From Pseudomonas sp. 7SR1 (GTDB taxonomy: Bacteria > Pseudomonadota > Gammaproteobacteria > Pseudomonadales > Pseudomonadaceae): a stretch of DNA of 64,000 nucleotides. Position numbers and translations under genes: made by a program. Positions within the stretch are counted from its first letter, which is position 1. Every line of letters begins with the position of its first letter. Positions 33,244-42,255 of this stretch are shown piece after piece. The stretch is taken from contig NZ_LT707064.1 in assembly GCF_900156465.1 (NCBI RefSeq), positions 4,789,001-4,853,000 of the forward strand, given 5' to 3'. The notes under the pieces are model-generated. The model had not been told where the DNA came from, ran no database searches, and saw only the letters and a program-made list of their open reading frames with translations.

Positions 33244-34518
33244 TCAGAACCTCGGCTTGACGATTTTCCAGTCCGGCCGGTAGCGCTGCATCTGCCGCAC
33301 ATCGTCACGCTGACGAATGCCGCAACGCAGGTACTGTTCATGCAGCAGGCCCAACTGGTCTCGGTCCAGCTCCAGCCCGAGCCCCGGCGCCCGGGTAATT
33401 TTCACGCAGCCATCGACGATGGGCAGCTTGCCGCCCTGGATGACTTCTTCGTCCGGCTCCTGCCATGGGTAATGGGTGTCGCAGGCGTAGTCCAGGTTCG
33501 GCACCGCTGCCGCCACGTGGGCCATGGCCATGAGGCTGATGCCCAGGTGCGAATTCGAATGCATCGACACCCCAAGGCCGAAGGTGGCGCACATCTTCGC
33601 CAGCACCTGGGTGTCGCGCAGCCCGCCCCAGTAATGGTGATCGGCCAGGACGATCTGCACGCTGTCCTGGGCGATGCTGCGACGCAGCTCGTCGAAGTCG
33701 GTGACCACCATGTTGGTGGCCAGGGGCAGCCCCGTGCGCCTGTGCAGTTCGGCCATCCCCGCCAGCCCTGGCGTCGGGTCTTCGTAATATTGCAGGTCAT
33801 CGCCCAGTAACTCGGCCATGCGAATGGAAGTCTCCAGCGACCAGTTGCCATTGGGGTCGATGCGCAAGGGATAACCGGGAAACGCCTGCTTCAACGCCTT
33901 GATGCACGACACTTCATGCTCCGGCTCCAGGGCACCGGCCTTGAGCTTGATGCTCTTGAAGCCGTAGTCCTGGATCATGCGCCGGGCCTGGGCGACGATC
34001 TGCCGTTCATCCAGGGCTTCACCCCAGCTGTCCGGCGGGTACGGTGAATCGATGTGCTCGGCATACTTGAAGAACAGGTAGGCACTGAACGGCACTTGAT
34101 CGCGAATCGCCCCGCCCAGCAGGTCCACCAACGGTACGTTCAGGTAACGGGCCTGAAGATCCAGGCACGCCACCTCGAAGGCCGAATAGGCATTGCTCAC
34201 TGCCTTGCTGGCGTGGGATCCCGGCGCCAGCTCCGCCCCCGCGACGCTCGCCGGGCGGTGGGCCGCCACGGTGGCCTGGACAATGGCCCTCAGCTGATTG
34301 AGGTTGAACGGATCCAGGCCGATCAGCTGGCTTTGCAGCTGTTGCTGGATCGCCAGAGCCGGCGCATCGCCGTAACTTTCTCCCAGGCCGATGTAGCCGT
34401 TGTCGCTCTCGATTTCGATGATCGAGCGCAGCGCGTAGGGTTCGTGGATGCCGCTGGCGTTGAGCAGCGGCGGATCACGGAAGGCGATGGGTGTGACGGT
34501 GACGCGTTTGATCTTCAT
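33244..34518 (-). CDS. Glucarate dehydratase-like enolase superfamily enzyme
   Basis: A 424-residue enolase-superfamily protein. The catalytic base pair is seen as KLKAG, metal ligands as RIDPNGNWS and YYEDPTPG, and the second base His in MHSNSHLGISLMAMAHV, which is typical of the glucarate dehydratase group. The length is slightly shorter than GudD (~450). It probably dehydrates an aldarate such as glucarate, idarate or a related sugar acid. It overlaps the end of the upstream permease gene by four bases, and a LysR gene is divergent from that pair. Confidence 0.85.
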   Translation of the reverse strand: MKIKRVTVTPIAFRDPPLLNASGIHEPYALRSIIEIESDNGYIGLGESYGDAPALAIQQQLQSQLIGLDPFNLNQLRAIVQATVAAHRPASVAGAELAPGSHASKAVSNAYSAFEVACLDLQARYLNVPLVDLLGGAIRDQVPFSAYLFFKYAEHIDSPYPPDSWGEALDERQIVAQARRMIQDYGFKSIKLKAGALEPEHEVSCIKALKQAFPGYPLRIDPNGNWSLETSIRMAELLGDDLQYYEDPTPGLAGMAELHRRTGLPLATNMVVTDFDELRRSIAQDSVQIVLADHHYWGGLRDTQVLAKMCATFGLGVSMHSNSHLGISLMAMAHVAAAVPNLDYACDTHYPWQEPDEEVIQGGKLPIVDGCVKITRAPGLGLELDRDQLGLLHEQYLRCGIRQRDDVRQMQRYRPDWKIVKPRF

Positions 34519-35912
34519 ACAGCGGCTCCCGATGGGCCAGGGTTCAGGGCTTGTGATTTTTCCGATGAGTCGGCGTGGGTCGCTGCTTCGGGCCGACCGG
34601 ACAACGAGTCAGGCTTGTCCCGACGCGGCGCGGTGCGGGCGAAAAAGATCACCACGGCCGCCACGAGCGAGGTGATGGCCAGCCCGTACAGGCCGCCTTC
34701 GATGGAACCGGTGGTCTGTTCCAGGAAGCCGAAGGCCGTGGGCGCGACGAAACCGCCGAGGTTGCCGATGGAGTTGATGAGGGCGATCACCGCCGCTGCG
34801 ATGCGCGCGTCCAGGTAGCCCTGGGGGATGGGCCAGAACAGTGCCGAGGCCGCCTTGAAACCGATGGCCGCGAAGCAGATCGCGACGAAGGCGAACACCG
34901 GACCGCCGGTGGTGGACATGAACATGCCGAAGGCAGCGATCACCAGGGTCACCGCGACCCAGGCCTGCTGGAACTTCCAGCGGCTGGCCAAGGCGGCGAA
35001 GCCATACATCGCCACGATGGAAATGATCCACGGGATGGAGTTGAGCAGGCCCACCTGGAAATCCCCCAGGCCGCCCATTTTCTTGATCATGCTCGGCAGC
35101 CAGAAGGTGGCGCCGTAGATGGTCAGGGCGATGGAAAAGTAGATGAAACAGAACAGCGCGATCTGGCGGTCGGCGAGCAACTTGAACACCGACGGCTTGA
35201 TGACCTGGGCGGCTTCCCTGGCACGTTGCTCCTCGGCAATGGCGGCGATCAGCACGGTCTTCTCTTCAGCGGTCAGCCACTTGGCCTGGCTGGGGTGCGA
35301 TTGCAACCAGAACCAGACAAACCCGCACAGGGCGATGGAGGCGAAACCTTCGATCAGGAACATCCATTGCCAGCCATGCAGGCCCATGCCGCTGATGTGC
35401 AGCAAGGCACCGGACACCGGTCCGGAAATCACCGAGGCGATGGCCGAGCCGCTGAGGAAGATCGCCATGGCCTTGCCGCGTTCGTTGGCGGGCAGCCATT
35501 GGGTGAAGTAGTAGATGATGCCGGGGAAGAACCCTGCTTCCGCCGCGCCGAGGATGAAACGCAAGACATAGAAACTGGTTTCGCCGCGCACGAAGGCCAT
35601 GGCCATCGCCGCCGCGCCCCAGGTGAACATGATCCGGGTCAGCCAGGCCCGGGCGCCGTAACGTTGCAGCAGCATGTTGGATGGCACTTCGAACAGCGCA
35701 TAGCCGACGAAGAACAGCCCGGCGCCCAGGCCATAGGCAGCGGCGCCGATGCCCAGGTCGGTTTCCAGGTGGCTGCGCACGAAGCCGATGTTGACCCGGT
35801 CGATGTAGTTGACGATGAACATCACCACCACCAGGGGCAGGACATGACGTTTGACCTTGGCGGCAGCGACCGCGAGGGTGCTGTCATGCGTGGAGTCCGA
35901 CAGGTTGTTCAA
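34515..35912 (-). CDS. MFS permease, anion:cation symporter (sugar acid) type
   Basis: A 465-residue, twelve-helix MFS transporter. FIVNYIDRVNIGF and the loop regions resemble the glucarate/galactonate/phthalate permease branch. It is co-transcribed with the glucarate dehydratase-like enzyme (four-base overlap), which supports sugar-acid uptake. The C-terminal ~35 residues form a hydrophilic tail. Confidence 0.88.
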   Translation of the reverse strand: MNNLSDSTHDSTLAVAAAKVKRHVLPLVVVMFIVNYIDRVNIGFVRSHLETDLGIGAAAYGLGAGLFFVGYALFEVPSNMLLQRYGARAWLTRIMFTWGAAAMAMAFVRGETSFYVLRFILGAAEAGFFPGIIYYFTQWLPANERGKAMAIFLSGSAIASVISGPVSGALLHISGMGLHGWQWMFLIEGFASIALCGFVWFWLQSHPSQAKWLTAEEKTVLIAAIAEEQRAREAAQVIKPSVFKLLADRQIALFCFIYFSIALTIYGATFWLPSMIKKMGGLGDFQVGLLNSIPWIISIVAMYGFAALASRWKFQQAWVAVTLVIAAFGMFMSTTGGPVFAFVAICFAAIGFKAASALFWPIPQGYLDARIAAAVIALINSIGNLGGFVAPTAFGFLEQTTGSIEGGLYGLAITSLVAAVVIFFARTAPRRDKPDSLSGRPEAATHADSSEKSQALNPGPSGAAV

Positions 35913-36019
35913 GGGAGCCTCCCATTCATTGTTTTTGTGGAGAACGGCCCGATGATGGACGGCTGGTATTGTTCCCGTCTAATCTAACTTGGCACTTGAT
36001 TGATACCTGGATTGAATCA

Positions 36020-36916
36020 ATGTTTGAACTGGCCCAACTGCGCTGCTTCACCACCGTGGCGACCGAGCTCAACTTCCGTCGCGCCGCCGAACGGCTGAAC
36101 ATGACCCAGCCGCCCTTGAGCCGGCAGATCCAGTTGCTGGAGCACCACCTGGGGGTCGAGCTGTTCACCCGCAGCACCCGCAGCGTCGCGCTCACGGCCG
36201 CCGGCCGGGCTTTCTTCATCGAGGCGCAGAATCTCCTGGAGCAGGCGCAACAGGCCGCCGTGGCCGCCCGGCGGTTCGCCCAGGGCGATATCGGTTCGGT
36301 GACGATCAGCTTCGTCGGCAGCGCCGTGTATGAGTTCCTGCCCAGGGTCATTGCCGAGGCACGACTGAAACAGCCTCAGGTCAAGATTGTCCTGTCGGAA
36401 ATGAATACCTATCAGCAGCATGAAGCACTGCGGGCCCGGCGGATCGACCTGGGCATCGTCCGCTCCCCGCTGCTGGAGACCGGCTACGCCACCGAGTGCC
36501 TGGTACGCGAACCCTTCGTCCTGGCGGTGCCTGCCGGCCACCCGCTGGCCCGCGCCGACTCCGTGAACGTCCAGGATCTCGACGGCCAACCGTTCCTCAT
36601 GTACTCCCATACCGCCTACCCGCCCTTCAACGAACTGCTTACCGGCATGCTCCGCTCGGCCCGGGTCGCGCCGCAATTCGTGCAGTGGCTGGGTTCGTCG
36701 CTGACGATCCTGGCGCTGGTCAACGCCGGCATGGGCCTGGCGCTAGTGCCGCGCTGCGCCACCAGCGTGGTGTTCAAGCATGTCGTATTCCGTGAAATCG
36801 ACCTGGGTGAAGGGGTGCAGAGCGAACTGCACCTGGTGTGGAGAGAGGACAACGACAACCCGGCGTTCACCATGTTGCTGGACGGCATTCGGGGAGCGGT
36901 TCGCGAGGGGCTGTGA
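36020..36916 (+). CDS. LysR family transcriptional regulator
   Basis: A 298-residue LTTR: N-terminal winged helix (LRCFTTVATELNFRRAAERLNMTQPPLSRQI) and a substrate-binding domain. Start ATG 36020; the frame reads further upstream without similarity. It is divergent from the permease/dehydratase pair across ~107 bases, so it most likely controls sugar-acid catabolism in response to its substrate. Confidence 0.9.
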   Translation: MFELAQLRCFTTVATELNFRRAAERLNMTQPPLSRQIQLLEHHLGVELFTRSTRSVALTAAGRAFFIEAQNLLEQAQQAAVAARRFAQGDIGSVTISFVGSAVYEFLPRVIAEARLKQPQVKIVLSEMNTYQQHEALRARRIDLGIVRSPLLETGYATECLVREPFVLAVPAGHPLARADSVNVQDLDGQPFLMYSHTAYPPFNELLTGMLRSARVAPQFVQWLGSSLTILALVNAGMGLALVPRCATSVVFKHVVFREIDLGEGVQSELHLVWREDNDNPAFTMLLDGIRGAVREGL

Positions 36917-37097
36917 ATGCGCCGCCAGCCCAGGAAGGCCCTCGCAGTATCGTTGTCCCTCCCCGGTGTCCTCTGACCAGACCTCGCCGATTTCACAGAT
37001 GGCCCGGCTGTACGACTATTCCCGTAGCCTTCGGCAAGTTGTACGATGACCGACGAGCACAATTCAAGCAAAGTGCTCGTGCATTGCCGATACCTAC

Positions 37098-37105
37098 AAC
37101 AACAA
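37098..37105 (+). promoter_or_regulatory. CA motif before the NTF2-like gene
   Basis: AACAACAA next to the AAGGAA ribosome site, eleven bases before the ATG at 37116. Confidence 0.4.
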
Positions 37106-37115
37106 GGAAATCTTC

Positions 37116-37550
37116 ATGAAAAAAGCGACATTGATCGTCAGCTTCTTGTGCCTGTTCAGCGGCTACGCAGCGGCAGCCACCTCATCGGCCGAACAGGAAG
37201 TGGCCCAGGCCGTCGACCACCTGACCCAGGCCATGCTGCACAAGGACATCCCGCAACTCCAGGCCCTGGCCGCCGAGAACCTGACCTATGGGCATTCCAG
37301 CGGCAACATCCAGGACAAGAAAGCCTTCATTGCCGACATCGAAACCGGCAAGAGTGCGTTCAAGACCCTGGAAATGAAGAATCAGAAAATCATCCTGTCG
37401 GGAGACACCGCCCTGGTGCGTAACCACTTTTCGGCCCAAGCGCTCAAGGGCACCGAAGTGGTCCCAACGGAAATCGAGAACTTCCAGATCTGGCAGAAGC
37501 AGAAAGACGGCAAGTGGTTGTTGATCGGTCGTCAGGCATTCCGGTTCTGA
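37116..37550 (+). CDS. Exported NTF2-like (DUF4440) protein
   Basis: A 144-residue protein with signal peptide (cleavage after GYAAA) and a cone-shaped NTF2/SnoaL fold outline: helical QEVAQAVDHLTQAMLHKDI, then strands ending in NFQIWQKQKDGKWLLIGRQAF. The family includes isomerases and ligand-binding proteins; no catalytic residues can be named. It stands alone, ending at a repeat hairpin. Confidence 0.8.
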   Translation: MKKATLIVSFLCLFSGYAAAATSSAEQEVAQAVDHLTQAMLHKDIPQLQALAAENLTYGHSSGNIQDKKAFIADIETGKSAFKTLEMKNQKIILSGDTALVRNHFSAQALKGTEVVPTEIENFQIWQKQKDGKWLLIGRQAFRF

Positions 37551-37582
37551 TCGCTGACCGAACGCAAACCTGATCGCTTCAT

Positions 37583-37612
37583 TGTGGCGGGGGGATTTAT
37601 CCCCTCGCCACA
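37583..37612. terminator. Hairpin between convergent genes
   Basis: TGTGGCG...CGCCACA with an inner GGGGGATTTATCCCC stem. It lies 33 bases after the NTF2-like gene and just before the end of the convergent LysR gene, a likely shared terminator. Confidence 0.6.
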
Positions 37613-37622
37613 GGTTTTTGCT

Positions 37623-38546
37623 TCAGGCTTCGGCCCACTGCTGCCGGTACGTCAACAGGAAGTCCACGAAAGCACGCACCCGTTGCGGCACATACCGGCC
37701 GTGAGGATAGAGCAACGTAAACGGACGGGATCGGCCACTGTAGGGTTGTAGCACCTCCACCAGGCTCCCATCCGCCAGTTCCTTTTCGACAATGAATCGA
37801 TACGTCTGAAACAACCCAGCCCCATGCCTGGCCAGGCTGACCCCACCCAGCACATCATCCGAACAGCAGTAGCCGCCCTGGCCGAACACTTCGCGCTCCC
37901 GGCCGTCGACATTGAACAACCAGGAGATGCGACGACCGCTGCTGGGCAATTCGAACTGGATGCATTCGTGAACGTCCAGGTCTTCCAGGGTCTGTGGGGT
38001 CCCGGCCCGACGCAGATAGTCCGGGGAAGCGATGACCACCAGCTTCGCGTCTTCCAGCAGGCGGGCGATCATGGAGGAGTCCGGCTGGGCCCGCACCCGG
38101 ACAGCCAGGTCATACCCTTCGGCCACGAAATCGATGTTGCGGTTGCTCAAGTGGACGTCCACGCTGACTTGCGGATGCAGCGCCCGAAAGGTCGGCAATA
38201 ATGGCAGGATGCGGTGGTGACCATACGTGGTGGGCAAGCTGATGCGCAGTTGCCCGGACGGTACCGACTGCGCCCCCATCATTTCCTGCTGCGCCTCCAC
38301 CAGTTGCGTCAACGCCTGGCGGCATTGCTCGAAGTAGGTCCTGCCGGCTTCGGTCAGGCGGATGCTGCGGGTGGTACGCACGAAAAGCCGGGAGCCCAGG
38401 CGCTCTTCCAGGCGAAAGACCGAACGGCTCACCGCCGCGGGGGTTACCCCTGCCAGTTGCGCCGCAGCGGTGAAACTGCCCGCCTCTGCCGCCAGGCAAA
38501 ACAGTTCTATGCTGCCCAACTGCAGGTCTTCGAAATGACGTTTCAT
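37623..38546 (-). CDS. LysR family transcriptional regulator
   Basis: A 307-residue LTTR of the DsdC/CrgA-like branch: HTH in AAEAGSFTAAAQLAGVTPAAVSRSV, then a binding domain. It is divergent from the small tautomerase gene 126 bases away, which it probably controls together with the SDR beyond it. Confidence 0.9.
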   Translation of the reverse strand: MKRHFEDLQLGSIELFCLAAEAGSFTAAAQLAGVTPAAVSRSVFRLEERLGSRLFVRTTRSIRLTEAGRTYFEQCRQALTQLVEAQQEMMGAQSVPSGQLRISLPTTYGHHRILPLLPTFRALHPQVSVDVHLSNRNIDFVAEGYDLAVRVRAQPDSSMIARLLEDAKLVVIASPDYLRRAGTPQTLEDLDVHECIQFELPSSGRRISWLFNVDGREREVFGQGGYCCSDDVLGGVSLARHGAGLFQTYRFIVEKELADGSLVEVLQPYSGRSRPFTLLYPHGRYVPQRVRAFVDFLLTYRQQWAEA

Positions 38547-38672
38547 GATTGATTACACCGCGTATCAACTGAATATGCCGAGGCCCTGTTTATCAGCCTG
38601 TGGCGTATAAATACAGTGAGTTCGTTGACGTGGGAATTTCTCCTGCGTCTTTTTGATCAGCAGGAGTGCGAC

Positions 38673-38879
38673 ATGCCTTTCGTCAATGTGCGAATTACCC
38701 GAGACGGCGTTACCCGCGAACAAAAAGCCCAGGTGATCGCCGAAATCACCGATACCCTTCAGCGCGTACTGGGCAAGGATCCACACCTGACCCATATCGT
38801 GATCGAGGAAGTCGATACGGATAACTGGGGGTACGCGGGAATGGCGACGACCCACTATCGAAGTCTTCCCAAGGAATGA
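38673..38879 (+). CDS. 4-oxalocrotonate tautomerase family enzyme
   Basis: A 68-residue tautomerase. After removal of the initiator Met, Pro1 (MPFVNVRITRDG) is the catalytic base; the length and the following conserved segment TREQKAQVIAEITDTLQRVLGK fit the family. ATG 38673 follows AGGAG; a longer frame starts at 38616. It is divergent from a LysR gene and followed by a terminator. The substrate is unknown. Confidence 0.9.
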   Translation: MPFVNVRITRDGVTREQKAQVIAEITDTLQRVLGKDPHLTHIVIEEVDTDNWGYAGMATTHYRSLPKE

Positions 38880-38892
38880 CAGATCCCTTCCG

Positions 38893-38919
38893 AGCCCGGT
38901 CCATTGACCGGGCTTTTTT
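38893..38919 (+). terminator. Rho-independent terminator of the tautomerase gene
   Basis: AGCCCGGT stem with ACCGGGCT and six T after it, fourteen bases beyond the stop. Confidence 0.93.
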
Positions 38920-39099
38920 CTGCCTGCCAGTCTGACAAATCCATGGGAACGAGCTTGCGTTGCCCTTGCCACTCATTACATGAGGTATCAACTCAAGTAC
39001 CAGAACCCATATTTATCAAGCATCGATGCAGCAATACCCTGACCACAACCACCGCCCACACGGGCGCCCGGTTCCATTCAATGTGATCAGGAGTCAATC

Positions 39100-39834
39100 A
39101 TGAGCATCAACAAAACCGTCATCGTCACCGGCGCGTCCAGCGGGATCGGCCTGGGTCTGGTCAAGGCATTCCTGGACCGGGGTTATAACGTGGTGGGTAA
39201 TGCGCGCTCCGGGGCCGGCCTGGACAATGCCGCCGCCCTGCTCGGTCATCCGGCCGCCTTCATCGGCGTGGTGGGCGATATCGCCGATCCTTCGACCGCA
39301 ACGGCACTGGTCGAAAGAGCCATCGAGGCGTTCGGCGCCGTCGACGGATTGGTCAACAACGCCGGCTTCTTCCTGCCCAAGCCCTTTGTCGAATACAGCC
39401 CCCAGGACCTGGACGCGTTGCTGGACACCAACCTCAAAGGGCTCGTCTTCACCAGCCAGGCCGCGGCCGCCCATATGATCAGCCGTCAGCAAGGTTTCAT
39501 CATCAACATCTCGGCCGCCGTGGCCCTGCAGCCCAACATCCAGGTACCGGCGGCGTTGCCGGTGCTGATCAAGGGCGGCGTCAACCAGATGACCCGCGCC
39601 CTGGCCCTCGAGCTGTCGCCCTACAACATCAAGGTCAACGCCGTGGCCCCCGGGATCGTCGACACACCGATGCATGATCCGGCACACCGCGAGTTCCTCA
39701 ACGGCCTGGCCCCGGCCGGACGCGTAGGCACCATCGAAGAGATCGCCCAAGCCGTGCTGTACCTGGCCAGCGCAGATTTCACCACCGGCGCGATACTGCC
39801 AGTGGACGGCGGCATGAGCACGGGCAAGTGGTAA
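39100..39834 (+). CDS. SDR family protein lacking the catalytic Tyr
   Basis: A 244-residue short-chain dehydrogenase/reductase: cofactor motif TGASSGIGLG, NNAG, Asn111 in LDTNLKG, Ser138 in INISAA. The usual Tyr-x-x-x-Lys is replaced: Lys158 is present in LPVLIKGG, but Pro154 occupies the Tyr position and no Tyr is nearby. The region is slightly longer than normal and the DNA shows no frameshift, so this seems to be a natural variant. It may use another base, or bind without catalysing. Terminator follows directly. Confidence 0.87.
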   Translation: MSINKTVIVTGASSGIGLGLVKAFLDRGYNVVGNARSGAGLDNAAALLGHPAAFIGVVGDIADPSTATALVERAIEAFGAVDGLVNNAGFFLPKPFVEYSPQDLDALLDTNLKGLVFTSQAAAAHMISRQQGFIINISAAVALQPNIQVPAALPVLIKGGVNQMTRALALELSPYNIKVNAVAPGIVDTPMHDPAHREFLNGLAPAGRVGTIEEIAQAVLYLASADFTTGAILPVDGGMSTGKW

Positions 39835-39840
39835 TAAAGA

Positions 39841-39871
39841 AAAACCCCGGAGGCAGGACCTCCGGGGTTTT
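39841..39871. terminator. Bidirectional terminator
   Basis: AAAACCCCGGAGG and CCTCCGGGGTTTT form a strong stem with A and T tracts, serving the SDR gene and the convergent TonB receptor. Confidence 0.93.
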
Positions 39872-39886
39872 CATGACGCACTGGAT

Positions 39887-42016
39887 TCAGAGCGTGTAGG
39901 AGATGCCGGCCTGCACGGTCCGCGGAGCGCCCGGGTAGGCGTAGACGCCACCGAATGCTCCCTCTTCGTAGTCGGCATCAAACAGGTTCTTCAGATCCAG
40001 GTTGAGGCGGATCCGCTCGTTGACCTTGTAGAAACCGAGTAGGTCCACGACGCTGTAGCTGTCCATGCTAAAGGTGCTGGCCGCGGTATTGCCGGCCCGC
40101 TCGTCGACGTACCGGGCACCGACACCAAGGCCTAGGCCCTTGAGGCCACCGTCCTGGAACTCGTAGACGTTCAACAGGCTGAAGGAGTTCCTGGGCACGT
40201 TGAGCAAGCGGGTGCCGGACGGGATGCTGGTGTCCTTGGTCACTTCGGCATCCACATAGGCGTAGCCACCGATCATTCGCCATTGTGGTGTCAGGTTGCC
40301 CGCCACATTCAAGTCGAAACCGCGGCTGCGCACTTCGCCGGCCGCCACTTTGAAGTCCTGGTCCAAGGGATCGGGGGTCAGTACGTTACGCTTTTCGATC
40401 TGGTACACCGCCGCATCGACACTCAACTGGCGGTCCAGCGCTTCCCACTTGACGCCCATTTCGTAGGACTTGCCCTCCTCCGGCTTGAACCCACCGCCTG
40501 CACGGCTACGGCCAGTGTTAGGTTTGAACGAACGGGCGGTATTGGCATACACCGCCACGGTGTCGGTCAGGTCGTAGATCACGCCCAGTCGTGGAGTGGT
40601 CGCGTTATGGCTGGCATCCCAATCCCCATTGCGGGTGGTGAAATTCTCGTACCGATGCTCGAACCGCTCGATGCGCGCGCCGGCCAACACCTTCAAGCGC
40701 TCGGTCAGCGCCACCTGGTCCTGGATGAATACGCCCAGGGTCTTGAGGTTTTCCTGGTCATTGGTCGGCGTGCGTGTCAACGCCGGACGTGGCTGGCCGT
40801 ACACCGGATCGAAGATGTCGATCGGGTAGGCACCGGCGGCGCCGGAGGAACGCTGGATGATGGACTGATAGTCGTAGTCTTCGTACTCGATACCGGTCAA
40901 CAGTGTGTGTTCGAACCCTGCGGTGGAGAAATGCCCGGTGAGGTTGAGCTGGGTGTCACGATCGGTCCACTCCAGCTTGCGGTAGTTGAAGTTGCGGCCC
41001 AGGGTGCGCCCGTCGGCAGCGATCCCGTTGCCCTCCACCGCGTTGCCCTGCAAGGTGCCGTCGAGCCACTGGGTTCCGCCAGCGAGGGTCCAGTCGTCGT
41101 TGAGCATGTGCTCGAAGCGTACCTGCAGCATGTTGTTGTCGTTGTGCAGCTTGCCGGCGTCCTTTTCGCCGAAAAACGTATCCCGCGACGCAGTGCCGCG
41201 CTGGCCGGCGTAATGGGTCAGGCCACGGTCCAGCGGCGCATTGTTGCGCATGAAATCGCCTTCGAAGGTCAGGCGCGTGGTGTCGTTGACCTGCCAGGTG
41301 ACCACGGGCGCAATGCCATAGCGCTCGGTCTCGACGTGATCGCGGAAGGTATCGCCGCCCTCGCCGATCACGTTCAACCGGTAAGCCAGGCGGCCCTCTT
41401 CGTCCAGCGGTCCGGAGGCATCCAGGGTGCCACGACGCATGCCCTGGTCATTGACCTGGCTGCCCAGGGTCACCGTGCGCTCGGCCAACGGCTGCTTGGA
41501 CACCACGTTGAAGGTACCGCCCGGATCGCCACGACCGTAAAGCATGGTGGCCGGGCCACGCAGGACCTCCAGCCGCTCGATGGTGTTGGCGTCGGGCATG
41601 TTCGGGTAGCCACGGTTGATGGGGAAACCGTTGCGGTAGAACTCCCCCGTGGTAAAGCCGCGCACGGTAAACGTGGTCAGGCCCTGGCCACCGAAGTTGT
41701 TGGCCCGGCCTACGCCGCCGGCGTAATCGAGGGCATCCTGCAGGCGCGTGGCACTGAGGTCTTGGACCACGTCGCGGGATACCACGGAAATGGACTGTGG
41801 CGTTTCATGAATCGCGGTGTCGGTACGGGTGGCACTGGCCGAACGGGTGGCATGATAGCCCTTTACCGGTCCCTGTGCCGATTCATAGTCGGCGCTACCG
41901 ACGATATCCGTGGCTTGCAACTCAAGGGAAGCCGGCTTGGCAGGGACTGGCTGTTCAGCCCAGGTGGAAACGGAATAAGCCTGGAGCACACACAGTGAAA
42001 CGAGAATCCGACGCAT
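39887..42016 (-). CDS. TonB-dependent siderophore receptor
   Basis: A 709-residue outer-membrane receptor. After the signal peptide (ending STWA) comes a plug (TPQSISVVSRDVVQDL, LEVLRGPATMLYGRGDPGG) and a 22-strand barrel ending ...AGISYTL. There is no N-terminal signalling domain, so it should not drive a sigma/anti-sigma cascade directly. No such regulator genes are adjacent. The plug resembles ferric hydroxamate or catecholate receptors; the ligand is not identifiable. A candidate Fur box lies at 42104-42120. Confidence 0.92.
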   Translation of the reverse strand: MRRILVSLCVLQAYSVSTWAEQPVPAKPASLELQATDIVGSADYESAQGPVKGYHATRSASATRTDTAIHETPQSISVVSRDVVQDLSATRLQDALDYAGGVGRANNFGGQGLTTFTVRGFTTGEFYRNGFPINRGYPNMPDANTIERLEVLRGPATMLYGRGDPGGTFNVVSKQPLAERTVTLGSQVNDQGMRRGTLDASGPLDEEGRLAYRLNVIGEGGDTFRDHVETERYGIAPVVTWQVNDTTRLTFEGDFMRNNAPLDRGLTHYAGQRGTASRDTFFGEKDAGKLHNDNNMLQVRFEHMLNDDWTLAGGTQWLDGTLQGNAVEGNGIAADGRTLGRNFNYRKLEWTDRDTQLNLTGHFSTAGFEHTLLTGIEYEDYDYQSIIQRSSGAAGAYPIDIFDPVYGQPRPALTRTPTNDQENLKTLGVFIQDQVALTERLKVLAGARIERFEHRYENFTTRNGDWDASHNATTPRLGVIYDLTDTVAVYANTARSFKPNTGRSRAGGGFKPEEGKSYEMGVKWEALDRQLSVDAAVYQIEKRNVLTPDPLDQDFKVAAGEVRSRGFDLNVAGNLTPQWRMIGGYAYVDAEVTKDTSIPSGTRLLNVPRNSFSLLNVYEFQDGGLKGLGLGVGARYVDERAGNTAASTFSMDSYSVVDLLGFYKVNERIRLNLDLKNLFDADYEEGAFGGVYAYPGAPRTVQAGISYTL

Positions 42017-42103
42017 CGATGCACAATCCTAATGGAAAAAAGCCTCCGCATCGGGAGGCTGACAAGAATGTGTCGCGAAAGATACAGCAACTCATTCCTG
42101 TTC

Positions 42104-42120
42104 GATATCTATTCCCATTA
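42104..42120 (-). promoter_or_regulatory. Candidate Fur box upstream of the TonB receptor
   Basis: On the minus strand TAATGGGAATAGATATC matches 12 of 17 positions of TAATGATAATCATTATC. It lies ~90-105 bases before the receptor ATG and implies iron-repressed expression. Confidence 0.5.
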
Positions 42121-42148
42121 ACGAAAATATTTTTTGTGACCGGTCAGT

Positions 42149-42234
42149 CCGCCATCGCGAGCAAGCTCGCTCCCACAGGGATCTTCGGTGCCCCCCGGCT
42201 CTGCTCCGTGGGAGCGAGCTTGCTCGCGATGGCG
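42149..42234. repeat. REP pair between the TonB receptor and the MocR-type gene
   Basis: CGCGAGCAAGCTCGCTCCCA and GTGGGAGCGAGCTTGCTCGC, here in head-to-head order opposite to most other pairs in the window. Confidence 0.92.
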
Positions 42235-42255
42235 CCAGAACAGTCTCCCCATGCT

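Noticed and set aside
34515..34620. A possible frameshift or fusion at the C-terminus of the MFS permease
   Set aside because: The hydrophilic tail is in frame and overlaps the next start by four bases, which is normal for an operon.
36920..37115. A possible small gene in the 199-base gap before the NTF2-like gene
   Set aside because: Open frames here read out of the LysR gene or lack a start with a ribosome site. The CA motif and promoter are the only supported features.
40283..41998. A 571-codon plus-strand frame opposite the TonB receptor
   Set aside because: The receptor on the minus strand has a signal peptide, plug motifs and a terminator. The plus frame has none of these.
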